Shown in pieces: positions 26,110 through 39,164 of a stretch of DNA of 64,000 nt (within the stretch, counting starts at the first letter, position 1; each line of letters opens with the position of its first letter). The notes beneath the pieces were generated by a model, which saw only the letters and a program-made list of their open reading frames with translations, searched no databases and was not told the DNA's origin. This stretch comes from Megalonaias nervosa (Eukaryota; Mollusca; Bivalvia; Unionida; Unionidae): positions 55,864 to 119,863 of the forward strand of contig JAECUM010003734.1 of assembly GCA_016617855.1 (NCBI GenBank), read 5' to 3'. The position numbers and the translations under genes are program-made.

Positions 26110-28754
26110 GAATTTTTGAGGATGATTCACACATGTCTGTTATAATTCTCTTTTTTTAATTTAGAGTATTTGCTGTCCTTTCCCGTCATAATATTAACAC
26201 TCATTTCTGTGAATGAATCTTTAGCAGTAGACAGCATCCTGGACTAGTGCAACTATGTTTGATATCTCAAACAACAGGTCTCATAAAATAAAGTTCCAAC
26301 ATGATCACTACAATGAAAGGGATATACAAAACTTACAATAGCACTAACTTGTAACTGGTGCATAATATAACAATATTTTGAAATATTTTTGTAACATCAC
26401 TTTTGTACAATAGCACATCTTCAGCTCAGGTTAGTAATACAGCGGAATCATTAATATTTTATGGAGTTGATGAAACTTAATTTTCCTCACTTTCCTTTAT
26501 TCCTTTATAATCTCACTCCTTAAACAATGACTACTGTAGCTAATTTTCATTCTTACACTTGTTCAAAAATCATTTCAATTTTCTTTTGGAAGTTTCACCT
26601 CATGCACGAAATATTGTGGGTTTTTTTATTTGTTATGGGAAAGGATATAAGTTTGAAGATGTTGCTTCTAACTCATTTGCTTTATAACATAAACCAAATA
26701 GCAAATAGACTTTACCTTCAGCAAATCACAAAGTGAGAAGTTTCACTTCTCTCAGGTGCAAGGACAATTGTCTGCTTTTATGCCAAAGGGAGATAATCTG
26801 GACAGTTGTACTCATTGCATCAGACGGAGATAATTTGCAACAGCAATAGCTGTACTCTCAAACCACAGACTGAAAAACTATTTTGTACAAAATATAAATG
26901 CGATCACTGAAATAATAAAGGCAATATAGTTGTGTGTGTGTGTGTGTGTGTATGTGATTCATGATGTGAGCGAACAGTTAGTAAAGAGTGATAGTTTTGG
27001 GCTGTTTCTTTCAAAAAGTGGCAGCATGATAAATGGACTGTGAAGATTTAATATTATAGGAGTTAGATTTCTTTGTATTATTACAGTTAAATCCTTTCGT
27101 TACTACCTGCTTAAACTCAAAGATCAAGCCGAACTGAAAATATTTAAAGAACTTTATTAATTTTACTTAGTTTAGGACATTCCGATTTAAGTTTAGAATC
27201 ACTATCATAAATTGGTTTTAAAGCAAAAAAATCATCTACATCATTTTATCAGGGATTTTCTTGAAGATGCTTTGACAAAGAAGGTACATCTGAATTTTGA
27301 ACACCTTCTACTTACAATATGCCCTAGCTTTTTACCAGACATTTCATTTTTTGTGAGCTAATAGTATATTTAAACACCTTTGTTGTTTTTCAGCTGTATA
27401 TTGATTAAGAACAATGTATCATTAGTTAACATTTCTTTGCATTCATTGACATCAAATATTGCATTTACCTGGTCAGCTTGAAACTAGTCTTTTTGTACCA
27501 CATTTGGAGAAGAGTCCTACACAAAATGTAAAATGTTATGTTCTGAAAATTGTTTCATTGTAAAGATATGCATATCCGAGTCATAAAGAACATGAAGAAA
27601 ATGTTACATCCAACAAATCATGTTAAGAGACCATCTTAGTTTCTTGAAAAAAGAAATTGTTGCTAAATTCTACATTTCATTTTTACTGTAACTGTCAGGT
27701 AGTACATGATAGGAATTGGTGTTTTCCCATTGGACAAACAGTTGTGTTTGCATCAGTAATATATTTAGATTCAGTGCAAATCGAATACAGTTGAATGAGT
27801 CGTTTTTCTTTTCTTCATTTGACTGTCAGTTTCATTTTGTATGTTTTTATTGGCACAGTTCTTTGTTTCATTTAGTATTAAATTTTTTTATTTTTAGATT
27901 TAATTGTCAGTTTCATTTTGTTTTAGATGTTTTTATTGGTACAGTTAAATGCAAGCTATTTTCATTTTGAGGAATATTGAGTATATTACAGTTCAGCTTT
28001 CCATTACATTTACCTTTATTTGCAATTAAATGAAAGTAATGGGCATTTGTTAGTATACAAAATCGTACCAATTAATATATAACATGTTTCATATTTGTCT
28101 GTATATATCCTTGCTATTGTCAGAGTTTAAGATTGAGAAAATGAGTTAGTTCCAAGTTAAATGAATTCTCTCCAGATTTTTAAATACTCATTTTCCTGTT
28201 CATCCCAATTTTCAGAACTTAAATTTTACCTACCCAGTGTATTTTTATCCATCTCACCTAAGACTAATGGGGGAGGTGAAAATCTTGGAGTGGTGGAAAG
28301 TGTTTTAAGTAGACATGTTACATGTTTTCTTTCAGCATATTAATATATGAATCTGTATGAGAAATTAAGTGCTGAGTTGAAAATTTTAAATGAACTTGAG
28401 ACTGTTTCATCTATGAGATGTTTTTAATAGGAGTTATATTTTCAAGATCCACATGAAGATTTTGTATCTGATGTCACAGTGTTTGTTTTTCATATGCGAG
28501 TCATTTTTATGTCCACCTTTGAATACCTCATGCCTTTATTATCATACAGAAACCAACATGTAATTATAAGATGTCTTTTGAAACTAATTTGCAGTTGTAA
28601 AGGGTTTACACTTATTTTCGTGCATTGTAAATCTTCAAAATGTATTATAGGTTGACTGGTTCTTTGAATTAAATATATACAAGTTGGGTTTATTGACCAC
28701 TTTTTATGAATACAACATTGTAGAATTCATTCAGATGGCAAGTATGTAGTTAAC
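26110..28754. other. host non-coding DNA, no gene recognised
   Basis: No supported gene. A (GT)n microsatellite is present at about 26929-26951, and a short internal duplication ('gactgtcagtttcattttgt' twice) near 27820-27960. Confidence 0.5.
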
Positions 28755-29035
28755 CTGGCCATAAATCCAAGTGAGCTTATGGTGTGGCCCTTTGTCCATT
28801 TTGTGTTTTTTTATTAAAAATTGCTATTATTCCATCTTTTCTCAAAACCATTAGATCATTTTCACCTGAACTTGCCAAAGAACACGCTGGCATTTTTGTA
28901 CAAACAATGCTTATCTGTTGTCAAGTATGGCCACTATTACTAAAAACAGAAAACTTTAAACAGATTCTGATAAACTGCTGTTCGAAATTTGACTAAATTT
29001 GATGGAAAGCATCCAGGCTCAAAGGGCTTTCATCC
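28755..29035 (+). repeat. dispersed repeat related to 35040-36430
   Basis: Shares an ordered set of words with the longer region at 35-36.4 kb: 'tatggtgtggccctttgtcc', 'aaaaccattagatcattttc', 'tttgtacaaacaatgcttat', 'tatggccactattactaaaa' and 'gatggaaagcatccaggctc'. Probably one unit of an old dispersed repeat family. Confidence 0.65.
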
Positions 29036-29580
29036 AGTTTGTATTACTTAGTAATTATATGTGTCATGACAATAAAAATGTACTGGATATATTAGTAGCA
29101 TTGATCTACATTATGCATCCCATGAGTAAGTCAATTTTGATCTACATTCAGAATGAATATTCAGGTCATGCATAAGGAAGTTGCATGTTATTGTCAAAAT
29201 CTTTCCATACTACAATTTTTGAATCACCATTGATGAACTACATGTGACATTTATTGCAGAAGTTATTTCTGTGTAATTGTGATATAGTCATTTCTCTATT
29301 CAGCCTGTTCTTGTTTTAAATTTATTCATGGGCTTAACTGTATATGCTTTCAATTGAGTACCATGACACTAGGTCTGAAGGTCAAATATGAAGGTCACAC
29401 CATCCTCATCATTAGATAGTTTTATTTCAGTGTATACTTATATATTAACTTTTCTGTCTCATGTTACACAGCTATATTTAGAATATGTCAAAACATGTTA
29501 TCTAAAAATGTCTTTGCATCATGAAAAACCTACTCCAAAATGACTTGCATAAGCTATTTACCTTACATCACAGTTGAGGT

Positions 29581-29682
29581 GTGAAGTGTGAGGTTGATGC
29601 AGGGCATGAGGTTGATGCAGAGCATGAGGTTGATGCAGAGTGCGAGGTTGATGCAGAGCGTGAGGTTGATGCAGAGCATCAT
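29581..29682 (+). repeat. 18 bp minisatellite, about 5 copies
   Basis: Tandem 'gaggttgatgcagagcat' units with small variants. Confidence 0.93.
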
Positions 29683-29689
29683 TTTGGGC

Positions 29690-30370
29690 TACACTTCTAT
29701 ATTTTGAATAGATTCATTATGTGCCATTATATACATTTCCATTTCAATAATATTACACATGAATTATCAGCCAAGTTTTAAACAGTTAAAGAAACTTGTT
29801 AACAGAAAGAAAAAACACGGTAATAAAGAAAATAAATTCTGTATAAATTCAACATTTAAAAGGATAGGCATAATTTTAACAAAGGCTGTTTATCAGGGTA
29901 CTGTTAATTCCCTTTTATTCTTTTCCTGTTTGTGGGTTCAGACGAAAGTTATTTCTAGTAATTCTTTTGTTAAATTCTCACAAATCAATGTCAATTACAC
30001 ATGAGGAAGCTTTTCATAAAAATACAGTATTTGAACAATATATGTGAAAATTATATTTCCATAAATTATGATTAGGATATTTCAATAAGAATAGTTTAAC
30101 TTTAGAAAAGGAACATGTTTTAATCTGAAAAGATCATAAACAAAAATGTGTAGAGTTTCTTTAATTTGAATATTGATGTTATTTTTAAATCAAATTTTGA
30201 GTTGAGATAATGTTAGATACAAAAAATTATTACTGACCTTTGTCTCTGTTTTTTAATTGAGAAGTCCATAAATTTTTATACAGTCCATTTTGTCAGAGTT
30301 CATAATATTTTTTTATTTGACAATCATATGAAGTTTTATAAATTTATATTCATCTTTCACATGAAAGATA
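29690..30370. other. host non-coding DNA, no gene recognised
   Basis: Very AT-rich. One 81-codon frame (29759-30004) is present without recognisable features. Confidence 0.5.
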
Positions 30371-30379
30371 TAATCTTTG

Positions 30380-31862
30380 CATAATATAGGTCATTTGTCA
30401 TCAATTGTAATATCTTATTGCACTCAGCACTTAAATATAGGTCATTTGTCATCAGTTGTAATATCTTATTGCACTCAACACTTAAATATAGGTCATTTGT
30501 CATCAGTTGTAATATCTTATTACACTCAACACTTAAATATAGGTCATTTGTCATCAGTTGTAGTATCTTATTGCACTCAACACTTAAATATAGGTCATTT
30601 GTCATCAGTTGTAGTATCTTATTGCACTCAACACTTAAATATAGGTCATTTGTCATCAGTTGTAATATCTTATTGCACGCAACACTTAAATATAGGTCAT
30701 TTGTCATCAGTTGTAGTATCTTATTGCACTCAACACTTAAATATAGGTCATTTGTCATCAGTTGTAATATCTTATTGCACTCAACACTTAAATATAGGTC
30801 ATTTGTCATCAGTTGTAATATCTTATTGCACTCAACACTTAAATATAGGTCATTTGTCATCAGTTGTAATATCTTATTGCACGCAACACTTAAATATAGG
30901 TCATTTGTCATCAGTTGTAGTATCTTATTGCACTCAACACTTAAATATAGGTCATTTGTCATCAGTTGTAATATCTTATTGCACTCAACACTTAAATATA
31001 GGTCATTTGTCATCAGTTGTAATATCTTATTGCACTCAACACTTAAATATAGGTCATTTGTCATCAGTTGTAGTATCTTATTGCACTCAACACTTAAATA
31101 TAGGTCATTTGTCATCAGTTGTAGTATCTTATTGCACTCAACACTTAAATATAGGTCATTTGTCATCAGTTGTAGTATCTTATTGCACTCAACACTTAAA
31201 TATAGGTCATTTGTCATCAGTTGTAGTATCTTATTGCACTCAACACTTAAATATAGGTCATTTGTCATCAGTTGTAATATCTTATTGCACGCAACACTTA
31301 AATATAGGTCATTTTTCATCAGTTGTAATATCTTATTGCACGCAACACTTAAATATAGGTCATTTGTCATCAGTTGTAGTATCTTATTGCACGCAACACT
31401 TAAATATAGGTCATTTGTCATCAGTTGTAATATCTTATTACACTCAACACTTAAATATAGGTCATTTGCCATTGGTTGTAATGCATTACACTTCCTCCAC
31501 TTAAATATAGGTCATTTGCCATCAGTTGTTCTATCTTATTACATCCAAACACTTAAATATATGCCATTTGCCATCAGTTCTAATATTTTATTGTGCAACT
31601 AAAATGTAGGTCAATTGACACCAGTTGTAATATTTTATTACACTTCCACCATTTAATATAGTTCATTTGACATCAGTTGTAATATTTTATTATACTTCCA
31701 CCATTTAATACAGTTCATTTGACATCAGTTGTAATATTTTATTATACTTCCACCATTTAATATAGATCATTTGACATTAGTTGTAATATTTTATTACACT
31801 TCCACCATTCAATATAGGTCATTTGACATTAGTTGTAATATTTTATTACACTTCCACCATAT
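30380..31862 (+). repeat. 51 bp minisatellite, ~22 highly uniform copies plus degenerate 3' flank
   Basis: From 30380 to about 31480 the unit 'cttaaatataggtcatttg' plus 'tcatcagttgtaatatctta' plus 'ttgcactcaaca' repeats every 51 bp. Only a few sites vary: aata/agta, gcac t/g caac and ttg/tta. From 31480 to 31862 the copies degrade into variants such as 'cttccaccatttaatatag'. The 51 bp period keeps frames open on both strands (up to about 394 codons); I treat these as artefacts of the repeat. Confidence 0.96.
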
Positions 31863-31933
31863 ATTTTATTATGCTCATACTACTTACAGGCTGTTAAATT
31901 AACAGTTATTTCCTTCAGCTTGAAAATGCACTG

Positions 31934-32107
31934 TTTACAAGTCAAACTGCAAACAACAGAGACTTTGATCTGTGCCAGCAGATCAGGGTCTGTGGTATTT
32001 GTTCTACTGGTTACTTCTGACAAACTGCACAGACCCAGATCTGCCAGCACATTATGTGACAGCAGATCTGGATCTGTGTAGTTTGCAGTTGGACTTAGTA
32101 TATACAG
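31934..32107. mobile_element. palindromic MITE-like repeat
   Basis: Inverted arms 'acaagtcaaactgcaaacaa' and 'tttgcagttggacttagtat'. Internal pairs are 'gatctgtgccagcagatcag' and 'cagatctgccagcacattat'. Same family as 4506-4990. Confidence 0.75.
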
Positions 32108-32109
32108 TG

Positions 32110-33040
32110 ATTCTTTCTTTTGGTTGGTGAATTTTTTAAAAATAATTATGCAGAGAAATTGGAGTTGTAAAATAAGTTAGATTGTACTAAACATTTTGTT
32201 GAAAATATTATCATTAGCATATTTACCTGATAGATTTCTAAGATGATTTATTACAGAGGACATTTAAATTTATCACTTTATTAGATCTTTTTATGAAGCA
32301 GTAATTTTCAAGTTCATCATATACATGTTTATTTAACATCTTTTATATTCATTGGTGAGAAACTTTTAAATTTTCTTAGATTTTTTATGCTTGACTGGCT
32401 ATGTAAATTAAGTAAATTAGGTCACTGTGACCTAGTTAAGTGTTGTAGGAAGTTGCATACAGTTTTATTGAGGTCTTAAAGAGTAATTGGTGGAGAACAG
32501 TGATCCGTTATATAGAGATTCATCTTGACATTATCATAGAAAGACCAGGCTATTACCTATTGAAAAGTATGCTATTTTTAGTAAATATGTCATTTTTTCC
32601 CCATGATTCTTGCTTAAGTTGTCATCAAGATTAGGTAGAAAAGTGACCATATTTTGTGGCATAATAAACACATTTCAGTAACAATATAACTGTATGCTGA
32701 TTTCTAACGCCATATTGCCAGTTGTCATGGTGTTTTTCTAAAGCCGTATTGCCAGTTGTCAGTGTTCTTCTTTGGAATTAGTTTCACTTACCAAAGAGAA
32801 CCTCTTATTTTTTATTGTCATGTAAGTAACTTTCATTTATCAATAACAATGCTTTAATGAAATAGAAAAATGAAAACTACAAAGGAAACTGTTATTAAAA
32901 AAGATGTTATTTGTAATTCTCATGTGATGTAGATTGTGTATTTAACATTCATTTCATGGATGCTTAGTTTTGTTCTTTTATCACCTTGTGTTATTATATG
33001 TTGCACTTATGATCTATATTCATGATAATTTACTTTTTAT
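32110..33040. other. host non-coding DNA, no gene recognised
   Basis: AT-rich, with a small duplication near 32705-32765 ('ccatattgccagttgtcatg' and 'ccgtattgccagttgtcagt'). Confidence 0.5.
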
Positions 33041-33044
33041 ATTC

Positions 33045-33185
33045 ATGTGGTTGTGTGAAAAAGCTTGCCAGTAGCTTCCCATGGGTCATGGCTGGGCTTT
33101 TCCTGGGTTCTTCCTCTGCTGTTTATACTGGCCTCCATATATATCCTATTGTGTGCTGAAAAATTGTTAAACCCACAAGTTTTAC
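33045..33185 (+). mobile_element. fragment of tRNA-derived SINE, family A
   Basis: Carries 'gtgaaaaagcttgccagtag', 'cctgggttcttcctctgctg', 'tactggcctccatatatatc' and 'gtgctgaaaaattgttaaac', colinear with 9651-9905. The tRNA-like head is missing. Confidence 0.75.
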
Positions 33186-33302
33186 CTGCCCTGTATGTTT
33201 TTTTTTTTTTACTGACTCGTTAGAAAAATAAGTGAATACAGAATTTTAAGCATTGTAAGATTTATGGTCCATTATGTTAGGTATGCATAACTATTACATA
33301 TT

Positions 33303-34895
33303 TACACCATTCCCTTGATAACTCACGCACATTGGGGTCCACAAACATAGACCATGCTATAAGCGAGGGCACGAGTTACCAAGGGACCTCCAAAAATTTA
33401 AAAAAATAGCTTGGACATCGAGAAAACAGCGGGGGGGTGTGTGTGAGTGTGTGTGTGTGTGTGTCGGTTTTAGGGAACTTCGCTGTTTAATGACTGAATC
33501 CTCATTTTACAATTACGTCGATAATAATTTTTAATAACGCACTTTTTCTAATGAAGTTGTTCGTTATTCTGTTTAAATAACATTTATTTTCAAAATATCC
33601 AACATGTGAAAGATCGTTCCAACTGGTTCCAACAACCATTATATTCACACGAAAATTTGTGTGTATTACATCACTGCTTTTTGTTTTCTTGATGAGTCTG
33701 GTTCCCAGAGTGGTATGGCATTGTATCCTGCCAAATTGGGAGTCAAAGGAGCAGGGAACTAGAGTAACTGTTGATACACCACCAAAAAAGATTCCTTTTG
33801 TTAAAAAAACTAGCGAAATTTTCGTGAGACAATCGTCTACGTCGAATCTCAATTTTTGTGCTGTTCAGTTAGTACAGTATTGATATTGTGATTTCATTGG
33901 AAGTAATAATGAAACTTTTTATCATTCTTGAGGATATCTCAAAGTGCCAGTTCAAGAATTCTCTGAAACTCGCTTGCCCACAATGGTCCGTATCTGTGAA
34001 ACCAAGCTCTTTATTTTGCAAAGTATAGTATTCTTTTCGCTTGGTTGCCGTGCTGTCTTTGATCACAGTTACCAATGAGTCGGTTAATTTAAGGTAGTTT
34101 ATGTTACATACACAATAACATGTATAACAGCATTCAGTTGATTAACTGAAGTGAGTTCACCCGACATACGACCGGGGCAGCTAGATTTTAAGTTTGTAGG
34201 ATTTTCATGCCTTTTAACTTTTCTTTTATTTCACCTCCATTATTTGATTCAAAAGACATAATTAATGTGATAATACAAAGGAGGCCAGCTTTTAATTCAG
34301 TGCAACAATGCAACAATACTTCTGCTAGTCAGTTATCAAAACACGGTCAGCACCTAAAGAGGTTCTCAGAGAAATGCTCGCGGACATAGCTGTTACGGTA
34401 GATTGACATTTAATTACAAGCGGACACATTGAATTTATGATGATTACACTTAAAAGGAACAAGAAAATAGAACTAGAACACAAATTTCAGTTGATAAAAA
34501 ATTTATTTAATTTGTATTTATTTATTAAAGTACTGCCTCCACTTGGCGTAAGTGACATATTCATTGATCGAAATTTCCTTACATATCGTTAATTGCGGTG
34601 TGTTAGGAATGTCACTTGGAAACAAAATGTAAAAAATTGTATGACTTATTTTTAAATTTGGTATTTCATAATGCTGATTAAAATTTCCAGGTCCTACTTA
34701 CCGTTTTTGACGATAAAATGAGTGATATATCAAAGTTTTTGTAGCTAATTTTGATCGTGATTTCTATAAAGTTCATAAAATAGGAATCTATTTTTGGGGT
34801 AATTTCTGGTTTTAGAAAATGGGATCCACGCCTGACCCCGTGTTATAAGCGGGTTCGCGAGTTATCAGGGCGCGAGTTATCGAGGGAGTGGTGTA
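33303..34895. mobile_element. TIR DNA transposon, ~1.6 kb, TA-flanked
   Basis: The left end 'caccattcccttgataactc' corresponds to the minus-strand right end 'caccactccctcgataactc', each next to TA. Subterminal sequences 'gctataagcgagggcacgag' and 'gttataagcgggttcgcgag' are further inverted copies. No intact transposase is visible; a (GT)n tract lies near 33434-33464. Probably a non-autonomous pogo/mariner-type element. Confidence 0.8.
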
Positions 34896-35039
34896 TTTCT
34901 AAAAGCCATATAACATTTTTTATTATTTTTTTTCCAGAAGATTTTAATAGGTGTAGTATGCAGACAGTTTATGTTACATTCGTAAATATATCTATTCAGT
35001 GTTTGAATGTTATTTTGCAAGAATCTCTTTCAAATGTGA

Positions 35040-36430
35040 TATGTTGTCTTGTTGACCTTGCCAAAAGGCCAAGTGTGATGTGTTCTGTAGCTCACCTTGC
35101 CATAAGGTCAAGTGTGATATATTCAGTAGCTCACCTGGTCATAAGGTCAGATGTACTTATGGTATGGCCATGCATCCATCGTGTGTTGTGCATTCATCAA
35201 CAGTTGCTATTTCAAGGATTACTTAATCAATTTTCACCTAAATGGGCAGAGAGCATCCGGACATGAAAGACTTTAAAACTCGCATGCACAAATGATGCTG
35301 ATCCATGACAGGAAATATAATCACTAAAAGTAGAATAAAATATTGAAAGTATTTTTGTAAAGAAACGGAAAGGAATTTCATTAAATTTGACAGAAAGCAC
35401 TGTGGAATAAAGGTCTTTCATTTGTTTTCTTTAAAATAATGCAAATCTACCTTCAGATATATTAACCATTACTAAAGGTTGAGAAATCCACCCCTTGTTC
35501 ATTAACAGTTGCTATTTTCAACTTCTTATCAAAACCAACAGATCAGTTTCAACTGTACCTGGCTTGAAAGCATGCTGGAAAATAAGCCTTTCGAGTTTGT
35601 ACAAATTACTAACAAAAACATAAAAATTACTTCTTTTCCATAACTGCTCAATTGAATTTAACCAAGCTTGATAGAAAGCATCATGTCAAATTTTTACAAG
35701 TTATGTCAATACACCATACAATCTGATCACCGTTACCAAAGACAGAAATACTTTTAAATGACTTCAAAAAAATTCTGGAAGCAGAATTTGACTGAATTTG
35801 ACGCAAAGCATCCTGGCTTAGGGGGCTTTCATATTTATATAATTGGTACTGATCCACTATCAAATTTAGCTACCAGTACTGAAAAGGGAATAACCTTTAA
35901 AAGACTTCTTCACAAGAACCACTCAATCGACTTTGGCCAAATTGTAATAGGGCGTATCCTGGCACAGAGTGCTTTCAGTGTTGTATAGAATGATGCCAAT
36001 CTATCATCAAAAATGACTAATTACTATTTCTTCTCAGAAACTGATCAGAAGAAGGGTTTTTTAATTTATACAAAGGATGCTAATTCACTGTCAAATATAG
36101 CCACCATAAAAAAAAAAATGGAAAAAGTGTACAATCCATTAAATATCCTATTCTCAGAAACCACTAAAATTAACTTGACCAAATTTTACAGAAAATATTT
36201 TTGGCTAGAAGGGTTTATAAGTTCACACAGATGATGCCAATTCTGCAACAGGTATGGATGCTGTTACTAAAAATAGAAAACCCTTTAATAACTTCTAAAA
36301 CCACTTAACCAACTTTGCTGAAATATTTACCTGATGTTGGAACACATGAATGCCTTTCAAATTATACAAATGATGCTGTTCTGGCATTATAAATACACAA
36401 CTTTATTTAAAATAAACCCACGTAACATAA
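35040..36430 (+). repeat. old ~150-190 bp diverged repeat region
   Basis: Repeated landmarks at irregular spacing: 'gctcaccttgccataaggtc' (about three copies near 35040-35150), then 'ttgacagaaagcactgtgga', 'gatagaaagcatcatgtcaa', 'gacgcaaagcatcctggctt', and 'acaaatgatgctgatccatg' like segments. It is the expanded relative of 28755-29035. Confidence 0.65.
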
Positions 36431-36837
36431 TTTGACCAACTGTGACACAGAGGTATCTGACATGGGGATCTGTAGGTGTTGGATAAATTGTTCTGACGTA
36501 CTGTCAGATATGGATGAAGATACAAACAGTAGAGGAACCTTGAAGTAGTTGTTTATATAACATGCATTCAACAGAATTGGAAGAAAGTTCAACAAAAAAC
36601 ATCATACTGACCTAGATTTCTTGTCCAGCTTCTCTTGCATTTGGCTAATAGGCAGACGTCAGGTGAGCAATGTAGGGCCCACCTGGGCCACCTTTTTGAA
36701 AGCGGTCTGTCTAAGGAAGAACATGTTATTGAAGGAAATTATTCCTTTCATTCAGCCTGATTTTAAATTGTATTAATTAATTAAGCTAGTTACATTTTTC
36801 ATAATACTACTGCTGCATTATTTCTGTATTTTAAGTA

Positions 36838-37090
36838 GAGTGGAACTTTCCAAACTGGACATTTTGGGACCAAACATATTGGCCAGCATAGAGAGGTTTA
36901 AGTAATATTTGCAAGTAATTTTTGGAAAAGAAGTATGGGATCAGTTTATATGAAAGACTGTTTACACGAATTCCAGTTTTCAGGAAGATGTTTTACTCTG
37001 GGGCCAGTTTGCAGGAGGGACTGTGTTTATATAAGGGCCATTTTTCAGGGTGACAGTTTGCACCAAGGCTAGTGCATGGAAGTTTCACTG
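36838..37090. mobile_element. ~253 bp MITE with TIRs
   Basis: The left end 'gagtggaactttccaaactg' matches the minus-strand right end 'cagtgaaacttccatgcact' imperfectly; TA flanks both ends. The interior is non-coding. Confidence 0.6.
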
Positions 37091-37094
37091 TATA

Positions 37095-37975
37095 AAGAAT
37101 ATTTGTACAAGACAATATCTTTTTAGAGCCAGCTTGTTTGAGTCAAGAAAATTTGAATAGTTTTGAGTGTTGTATAGAAAGAGGGATTGGGGTTGTTTCA
37201 GTTTTATGCGTTTTCTCTAAATCTACAGCAAAGCAGGATTATCTCCCCACTTTTCTGCACTATTACTACATGTACCTACACCTTACTTACACATAGATGC
37301 ATATATATCCAAACCATAAAGCTCTGCATTCAGGGGATGGATTCATATTTCCCAGCTTTTGCTCACACCTGTTGACCAGCTTCAGTCATAACTCATTGTT
37401 CGAGGTCTCGGAATCAAATGGAGGAGGAGGAGTTGTGCAATATCAGTACACTCATCTGAATGGGGAGGGGGGATAATTATTGGAAAAGCATGGGAATAAT
37501 AATGCTTCATTATGAATGAGTAATACACATGTAATACATTGATTTCTTTCATCTTACCTTCATTATATGGGTGTAAACTGTAGTTGAGAGCTGTGTGCAG
37601 ATGCTTGTGTTTTGTTTGTTCTGAAAATTTTGCACTTTAAATCATTACATGTACAAACAAATCTTGTACATATGACATTGTATTTTCTGCCAAAGAGGGA
37701 ACTGTTTCATAATGGTTAACATATAATTAACCATGGATGATGTTATGTGATGTTGTGTGATGATGGCTTTGCCAGTGTTGATGGAGACAATGAACCAAGG
37801 CGATCCCTACCGTTTGCTTGTTTTTGAGTTCAGAAGCCTTGAAAAGGTCTTTTCTCCTGAATATCATATAGTGCCTGGGTGAAAGTATTAAAAAATTTCC
37901 TTAATGAGATGACTTACAACCACAGTAAAGAAGTCTGTAATCTGCTGATGACCTGATTAATATTAAATAGTATTA
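37095..37975. other. host non-coding DNA, no gene recognised
   Basis: No coding signal beyond a short random frame. Confidence 0.5.
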
Positions 37976-37977
37976 CA

Positions 37978-38290
37978 GCAGTTAGGTGAAAATGAAATAG
38001 TACACGAGTTAGATGAAAATGAATAGTACATGAGTTAGATGAAAATGAATAGTACATGAGTTAGATGAAAATGAATAGTACATCAGTTCAATGAAAATGA
38101 ATAGTATATCAGATAAAAATGGAATAGTACACGAGTTGGATGAAAATGAATAGTACATCAGTTCAATGAAAATGAATAGTATATCAGTTAGATGAAAATG
38201 AAATAATCATTAGATAAAAATGTAGTAGTACATCACTTAGATGAAATTGTACATGAGTTAGATGAAAATGAAATAGTACATCACTTAGAT
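37978..38290 (+). repeat. ~26 bp degenerate minisatellite, about 11 copies
   Basis: Units close to 'gttagatgaaaatgaatagt' plus 'acatga', with indels. Confidence 0.88.
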
Positions 38291-39160
38291 AATATATTAG
38301 TTTAGTACAAGTCATCATCAAGAGTTTAGAAAAATGCAATTTCAGATGTAAATTTGTTCGGTCAAGGATAACACCTCATGAATGTGTTAGTAGCATGTTA
38401 ATGTGTAGTTAAGACTTTTGTATTTATTAATTTTATACAAATCCACATCCTGGGTATTTCTAATGATCTTATTATTCTGTAATAGTATTAGAAATTGTTG
38501 CAATGTACAGTACATATTCTTTAGGAAATATTTATCCCCGTTATTTTCATGTTTGTGTTCATTGTCAATTGCACCTCAGCCATATATTTAATATTAAACT
38601 TGTCATAGAGTAAATTAACATGGAATAGAGTACATTAAAATAAAACAATAAAAAACGTATTCTGATTAAGACTTCTTTTGCTTTAATGTTTAATGTCAAC
38701 CCGTCTATTTATTTCCATCTCCCTAAATTTTAGTATGTCGCTTACAAGCATTACACCTTATTCAAGGGTTTTAATTTTGAGGGTTAAAACAAGGTCACAG
38801 GTCAAGGTTACTGGCATGTGTATAGAGTTGAGTAGTAATAAACTGAGTCATACTTTTCATATGTAGCATTGCTTTCAGTTTGCTGCAGTAATTAACAGAA
38901 TGCAATTTATCTCTTGATTTGGAAATCTTAACATTAAAGGTCAAGGTTACATAGATCTCCAGGTCATCTTTTGAGGAAGCTGTTTTAGGATTTCTTCTCG
39001 GATGTCAGGTATATGTTTTGAAGTGTTCTTGGATGTGAAAAAAAGAGTTAATTTCAGAACAACACTTATGGTGTGTTACACTTAGCATGTTCCACCATCT
39101 TTGTTCTCATCCACTCCTTCTTCAGAGGTGCTGTGAATGCTTAGCTCTAAAAGGACATTC
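38291..39160. other. host non-coding DNA, no gene recognised
   Basis: AT-rich, with several 'aaggtca' words near 38790-38970. No supported gene. Confidence 0.5.
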
Positions 39161-39164
39161 ACAA

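Noticed and set aside
30357..31602. Three overlapping 371-394 codon frames in the 51 bp array
   Set aside because: Same cause: a stop-free repeat unit whose length is a multiple of three. Frames on both strands cannot all be genes.
33502..33852. 116-codon frame as a transposase
   Set aside because: Lies inside the TIR element but shows no DDE/D or HTH motif and reads against no known family.
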